Assembly (NCBI GenBank): GCA_035582835.1
Contig: JAYKAV010000300.1
Location: forward strand, 447,675-511,674
DNA length: 64,000 nt
From: Phoebastria nigripes
Lineage: Eukaryota > Chordata > Aves > Procellariiformes > Diomedeidae
Reading direction: 5' to 3'
The notes under the pieces were generated by a model. It made no database searches, was not told where the DNA came from, and saw only the letters and a list, made by a program, of their open reading frames with translations. The position numbers and the translations under genes were made by a program. Each line of letters starts with the position of its first letter. The stretch's first letter is position 1. Below are positions 63,401 through 64,000 of the stretch, piece after piece.

Positions 63401-64000
63401 ACAGTGATTGCTTATTTTACCACTTGGAGGAAAACGGGAATACAGTGGTTTATATGCTTCCCCTCTGAACAGCTGCAGCTCAGAATCTTTCCTAAGAGTT
63501 AATCTAAAGTCCTTATTACCTTGAGATTACTAGAGGGGGAGAGGTGAAATCTCTTGGCAGAGCTAAGTGTAGCCTTGTAAGTGAAACACACTACTAAAGC
63601 CTGAGACTTATGCAACAATCCTGATATCTGAGCTTTGATAAACTAAGATACAGAAAGGTTAAGTCATTTGGTCACCAGTAGAACTGGGAGTAAAGCATAC
63701 CTCACAGACTTTCTGTAAAGCTCAGTTGATTAATGCTTGGAAAATGTTTGAAGCTCAAACGGATGGTACTATGAAATAACTTATTCCTGCAGTCGCTGTA
63801 TATATTGTGCCTGTGTCATTCTCTTATTTCTGATTGTGTTAACGATATTTAAAGTCAATTGTTCAAAAGCCAGGGAATACCTTGATCTCTTACCTGGCTT
63901 TGCTATGTTGTTATTGCTAACCTGACCATTTCTGCAGGAATTACGAGTTTTAAACTCTTCCCTGGTGGGAACTGCAGAGTCCTTGTGCTGTGAGAACATG
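28864..64000 (+). CDS. MAST2: MAST2, 5' part (exons 1-3 of a kinase gene that runs off the window)
   Basis: MAST2 is a large cytoplasmic AGC-family serine/threonine kinase with a C-terminal PDZ domain; it binds microtubule-associated and PDZ-ligand partners such as PTEN. Here exons 28864-29040, 51433-51580 and 55302-55444 join in phase (0, 1, 0) to encode residues 1-156. Residues 74-109 ([20 protein letters not shown] then [16 protein letters not shown]) and 135-156 ([20 protein letters not shown], then GL) match the MAST2 N-terminus. The basic opening MRKGRSR resembles human MAST2 and not MAST1, MAST3 or MAST4. The next expected exon, opening the conserved MAST domain (KELSLPRRGSF), was not found before 64000, so the kinase and PDZ domains lie to the right. 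Serines 74, 92, 102 and 144 sit in R-x-x-S motifs. Divergent from RBP with no sign of shared function. Confidence 0.93.
31571..32815 (-). mobile_element. Ancient CR1-type LINE fragment, antisense in MAST2 intron 1
   Basis: Read on the plus strand, it starts with AAGAACATAAAAATGACTGT then TCTAGCCCAGTATCCTGCCT, the reverse-oriented 3' end of a CR1 family abundant in turtles and crocodilians. It continues with GAATTTGTCC, CATCCACAACATCCTGTGG and TTGTTTGTTTTTGAAC. It then reaches ACATTTATCTACATTTAATC, GATCCTTGTGGGACTCCACT, TTATCCCATGACA and CTTTGTCAAA, which complement the end of the reverse-transcriptase ORF. The open plus-strand frame at 31752-32216 is an artefact of this repeat. Divergence is high, so insertion predates modern birds. 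Confidence 0.8.
36765..36940. repeat. 88-base tandem duplication, two diverged copies
   Basis: Copy 1 (36765-36852) and copy 2 (36853-36940) share TCATCT, AGAGTCAAGTGA, CAATTCTGC and CTTGTTAGATAAT in the same order and spacing, with scattered substitutions. Confidence 0.9.
39406..39433. repeat. Poly-A tract (28)
   Basis: Uninterrupted A run in MAST2 intron 1 with no recognisable retrocopy on its left side. Confidence 0.95.
41765..41784. repeat. Poly-A tract (20)
   Basis: Uninterrupted A run in MAST2 intron 1. No retrocopy recognised. Confidence 0.95.
48185..48265. repeat. A/C-only low-complexity stretch
   Basis: The plus strand is almost entirely A and C here (AACAAACCAACAAAACAAAT and similar). 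Simple-sequence purine/pyrimidine-biased DNA. Confidence 0.85.
50192..50236. repeat. C18 followed directly by A27
   Basis: Eighteen C are followed without interruption by twenty-seven A. Homopolymer lengths may be inaccurate in a draft assembly. Confidence 0.9.
51433..51580 (+). CDS. MAST2: MAST2 exon 2 ([14 protein letters not shown]...)
   Basis: A strong acceptor (TTTTTCTTTCTACAG) precedes the exon and G|GTATGCC follows. It encodes residues 60-108 plus the first base of Gly109. It has three arginine-directed serine motifs: RKLS74NP, RQLS92QD and RRGS102LA. RKLSNP also fits a mode-1-like 14-3-3 consensus (R-x-x-S-x-P). The block is near-identical to mammalian MAST2 across SNPDIFSS and [10 protein letters not shown]. 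Confidence 0.94.
52878..52915. repeat. TTTG-rich simple repeat
   Basis: Short run of TTTG units flanked by T tracts. Confidence 0.85.
53812..53850. repeat. CAAA tetranucleotide microsatellite
   Basis: About eight CAAA units preceded by an A tract. Confidence 0.9.
54211..54357 (-). mobile_element. MIR-like SINE relic, antisense, in MAST2 intron 2
   Basis: The plus strand shows TATTATTCACTCCCATTTTG, CAGATGGTGAAACTGAAGTA and CAGAGGTTGACTGACCAAAG. It then reads TTACAGAGGAAG, GGAACCCAG and TTTTTAACCACAAGACTATC. This is the classic reverse-oriented MIR core through its LINE-related end. It is the best preserved of the three in this window. Confidence 0.75.
55302..55444 (+). CDS. MAST2: MAST2 exon 3 ([14 protein letters not shown]...)
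   Basis: The acceptor GTTTTTAAAG leads in and TTG|GTGAGT closes the exon at phase 0. It completes Gly109 and encodes residues 110-156, ending SAPSLTAGL. In MAST proteins the next exon begins KELSLPRRGS, the start of the conserved MAST domain. The segment [19 protein letters not shown] is strongly conserved in the family. Confidence 0.95.
59090..59112. repeat. Poly-T tract (23)
   Basis: Uninterrupted T run in MAST2 intron 3. Confidence 0.95.
60152..60257. other. Isolated CpG-dense block in MAST2 intron 3
   Basis: About 105 bases with 16 CpG dinucleotides sit abruptly within AT-rich intron. One plus-strand frame is open between an upstream TGA and a TAA past the block but has no ATG; it includes [19 protein letters not shown]. 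The block ends in ATCCGG|GTGAGG, a usable donor. It could be an alternative first exon, a fragment of GC-rich insertion, or a misjoined piece. I recognise no family. Confidence 0.5.
60371..60503. other. Poly-T tract (33+) running into a 100-base N gap
   Basis: Thirty-three T are followed by exactly 100 Ns, a standard unknown-size gap. The poly-T probably broke the assembly. Sequence on the right resumes as ordinary intron. Confidence 0.95.
62374..62448. repeat. 29-base direct repeat at 46-base spacing
   Basis: GCATATTACTTAAACACAGT then CAGCATCTT occurs at 62374-62402 and exactly again at 62420-62448, separated by 17 bases. Confidence 0.95.
63636..63715 (-). mobile_element. MIR-like SINE relic, antisense, in MAST2 intron 3
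   Basis: GATAAACTAAGATACAGAAA followed by GGTTAAGTCATTTGGTCACC, then GTAGAACTGGGAGTAAAG, follows the reverse MIR core (AAACTGAGGCACAGAAAGGTTAAGTGACTTGCCCAAGGTCAC...). Short and diverged. Confidence 0.55.

Larger units (their letters stand above)
55445..64000 (+). other. MAST2 intron 3, partial (8.6 kb to window edge)
   Basis: No further MAST2 exon was found. It contains a poly-T tract (59090-59112), an isolated CpG-rich block (60152-60257), a poly-T tract running into an N-gap (60371-60503), a 29-base repeat pair (62374-62448) and a MIR-like relic (63636-63715). Confidence 0.75.

Overview
The window is nuclear DNA from a bird, probably not a close relative of chicken. Three things point to this: an intact avian riboflavin-binding protein gene, an AT-rich background with very few recent repeats, and old CR1 LINE and MIR-like SINE remnants. 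It contains two real protein genes arranged head to head. I see no prokaryotic, viral, CRISPR or RNA-gene content. It is a draft assembly: there are isolated N calls and two N-blocks (28633-28737 inside a CpG island, 60404-60503 beside a poly-T tract).

Minus strand, 7036-18378 (promoter near 19.3 kb): a complete gene for riboflavin-binding protein (RBP), the egg-white/yolk vitamin carrier of the folate-receptor-like family. Five coding exons join in phase to exactly 238 codons. All 18 mature cysteines, the two presumed flavin-stacking aromatics and the acidic phosphoserine cluster are present. A short non-coding exon behind a TATATAAAG box is likely. An AATAAA signal lies about 100 bases past the stop.

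Plus strand, 28864 to beyond the right edge: the 5' part of MAST2 (microtubule-associated serine/threonine kinase 2). Exon 1 sits in a dense CpG island. Exons 2 and 3 lie at 51433-51580 and 55302-55444. Together they encode the first 156 residues, upstream of the conserved MAST domain; the kinase and PDZ domains are outside the window. A 16-codon upstream ORF with a strong start context ends just before the MAST2 start codon.

Region by region: 1-6.9 kb is downstream flank of RBP, with an eroded plus-strand CR1. 7-18.4 kb is RBP, with a MIR-like relic in its last intron. 18.4-28.2 kb is the shared divergent intergenic region. 28.2-29.3 kb is the MAST2 CpG island. 29-51.4 kb is MAST2 intron 1, with a long antisense CR1 relic at 31.6-32.8 kb. 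51.6-64 kb holds introns 2 and 3, two more MIR-like relics and an isolated GC-rich block near 60.2 kb. The two genes have no evident functional link.

I found no undescribed biological system. The best leads are the relocated N-glycosylation sequon in RBP, the isolated CpG-rich block in MAST2 intron 3, the MAST2 upstream ORF, and the old amniote repeats kept in a bird genome.
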